Assembly (NCBI GenBank): GCA_005116775.1
Contig: SWDN01000005.1
Coordinates: 16,349-53,364, forward strand
DNA: 37,016 bases
DNA from: Nitrospira sp.
Lineage (GTDB): Bacteria > Nitrospirota > Nitrospiria > Nitrospirales > Nitrospiraceae
Reading direction: 5' to 3'
The notes under the pieces are model-generated. The model searched no databases, was not told the DNA's origin, and saw only the letters and a program-made list of their open reading frames with translations. The translations under genes and the position numbers were made by a program. Shown in pieces: positions 35,930 to 37,016 of the stretch; the stretch's first letter is position 1; each line of letters begins with the position of its first letter.

Positions 35930-37016
35930 ATGGCAACTGCTGGTCTGCACGATTCTGAACTCGGGGAACTCCAACGCCGCCTGATCATCCTCCGCGTCGG
36001 CTTGCTGCTCATCGTAGCGTTATTAGCAGTACAGCTCTGGAACTTGCAAATTCGTGAGGGGGCCTACTATCGCGATCTCTCGGCGAACAATCGGACACGT
36101 TCTGTCATTATGGAGCCGGCGCGAGGGCTCATCTACGATCGAAATGGGGTGTTGCTGGCGAACAACGTTCCGAGTTTCACCCTCTATGTTTCCCTTGAAG
36201 ACGTGAAAGATCGCGATCGGCTCATCGACCAGCTCAGTATTCTTCTGGGGCTCGACGAAGCGCTCGTCAGGAAGAAACTCACGGCTCGTGGCAGTAAACA
36301 ACTTCCGCGCAAGGTGAAAGATCGTTTAACCCTCCGAGAAGCGACATTGATCGAGTCGCACCGTCTGGACTTGCCCGGAGTGATGGTGCAAGTCGAATCG
36401 CAGCGAAACTATCCGAGCGGAATGACTGCCTCACATATATTAGGTTATGTCGGGGAGGTATCGCCTGAGCAATTAGAGAAGCCTGAATTTGCCGATCTGC
36501 ATCAGGGCAGCATCGTCGGGCAATATGGTGTGGAAAAGTTTTTTGATCAGCTCATGCGCGGTCAGGCCGGACAGAAAAGCATAGAAGTCGATGCGATAGG
36601 TCATGAAAAGCGAACCGTGGTTGTGGAACAGCCTCATGCGGGGGACAATTTGTACCTCACGATCGATGCTCGGTTGCAAAAAGTAGCCGAAAACTTGTTG
36701 GGAGAGGAATCCGGCGCGATCGTCGCGCTCGATCCGAGAACAGGCGACGTGCTGGCTATGGCCAGCCGCCCTGGTTTCGACCCGAATATTCTCTCGCGCG
36801 AACTGACACCGAAACAATGGGCTGAGATCGTGCAAAACGAGGGGCGACCTTTGAACAATCGGGCCTCGCAAGGGCAGTATCCGCCAGGTTCGGTTTTCAA
36901 AGTGATGATGGCTGCAGCCGCATTAGAAACGAAGACCGTAACGCCGTCGACGTCCATCTACTGCAATGGAGGGTATCAGTTCGGTCGCCGGACGTATCAT
37001 GATTGGAAAGCTGGAG
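35930..37016 (+). CDS. mrdA: Penicillin-binding protein 2 (partial, cut by the window edge)
   Basis: PBP2 is the transpeptidase of the elongation complex. The first 362 residues are present and the gene runs off the window. A membrane anchor lies at about 18-38. The non-catalytic dimerisation domain follows with RGLIYDRNGVLLANN, SHILGYVGEVS and VGQYGVEKFFDQLMRG. The transpeptidase domain starts near 255 (GAIVALDPRTGDVLAMASRP) and carries the active-site S-x-x-K at 321-324 in YPPGSVFKVMMA. The KTGT motif lies beyond the edge. The order mreBCD-mrdA is the classical one. Confidence 0.95.
   Translation, partial: MATAGLHDSELGELQRRLIILRVGLLLIVALLAVQLWNLQIREGAYYRDLSANNRTRSVIMEPARGLIYDRNGVLLANNVPSFTLYVSLEDVKDRDRLIDQLSILLGLDEALVRKKLTARGSKQLPRKVKDRLTLREATLIESHRLDLPGVMVQVESQRNYPSGMTASHILGYVGEVSPEQLEKPEFADLHQGSIVGQYGVEKFFDQLMRGQAGQKSIEVDAIGHEKRTVVVEQPHAGDNLYLTIDARLQKVAENLLGEESGAIVALDPRTGDVLAMASRPGFDPNILSRELTPKQWAEIVQNEGRPLNNRASQGQYPPGSVFKVMMAAAALETKTVTPSTSIYCNGGYQFGRRTYHDWKAG

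Overview
The window reads as a chromosomal housekeeping segment of a Nitrospira-like bacterium (Nitrospirota). This is an inference from protein character and gene order, with no database search: rho-rpmE-prfA-prmC-murA-his, dnaG-rpoD-tRNA(CAU), ilv/leu-asd and mreBCD-mrdA, all in one moderately GC-rich background. I see no prophage, insertion sequence, CRISPR array, toxin-antitoxin pair or defence island.

Layout. 1-820: the 5' tip of a leftward membrane-protein gene, then a GNAT acetyltransferase. 741-5848: a leftward block with a CHASE2/sigma-54 activator, a TPR/Sel1 protein, a HIT protein and an exported protein. 5948-8240: an HD-domain protein, a YjbQ-type protein and a broken trypsin-like protease that runs head-on into a broken DUF2203 gene. 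8240-8767: a non-coding leader with a near-consensus promoter for rho. 8768-13000: rho, rpmE, prfA, prmC and a broken murA. 12985-17700: a his operon with truncated hisG, hisD and hisI, no hisB, and a lipoprotein gene between hisH and hisA. 17768-22551: dnaG, rpoD, tRNA and a zinc-ribbon protein. 22548-25000: a short RNase HIII-like gene, an M48 lipoprotein peptidase, the RNase P RNA gene and a glutaredoxin-like gene. 25027-31051: an ilvB-leuA chimera, a cupin, leuB, an NHL propeller and asd. 31051-32730: a DUF2905 protein, then broken spoIID and broken ppiD facing each other. 32898-37016: an RDD protein, mreB, mreC, mreD and the start of mrdA (PBP2).

The most striking signal is not a new system but a series of scars. 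At six points (about 7880, 12985, 14611, 17694, 26556 and 32298) a conserved gene stops in mid-domain and the next base belongs to the interior of another gene, or to intergenic sequence, that would normally lie a few hundred bases to several kilobases further on in the same order. Essential or pathway-critical parts are lost (murA, hisG, hisB, hisD, hisI, ilvB with the expected ilvN/ilvC, leuA). An assembly with gaps closed silently explains this more easily than biology does, although real deletions cannot be excluded from sequence alone. Any novel fusion or missing-pathway claim drawn from this window should be checked against that first.

Smaller points of real interest are a sigma-54 activator with an extra C-terminal domain, a single-domain RNase HIII, a hairpin centred on the rnpB -35 box, a gene overlapping the rnpB 3' end in antisense, a long rho leader, and a structured intergenic element upstream of hisH.
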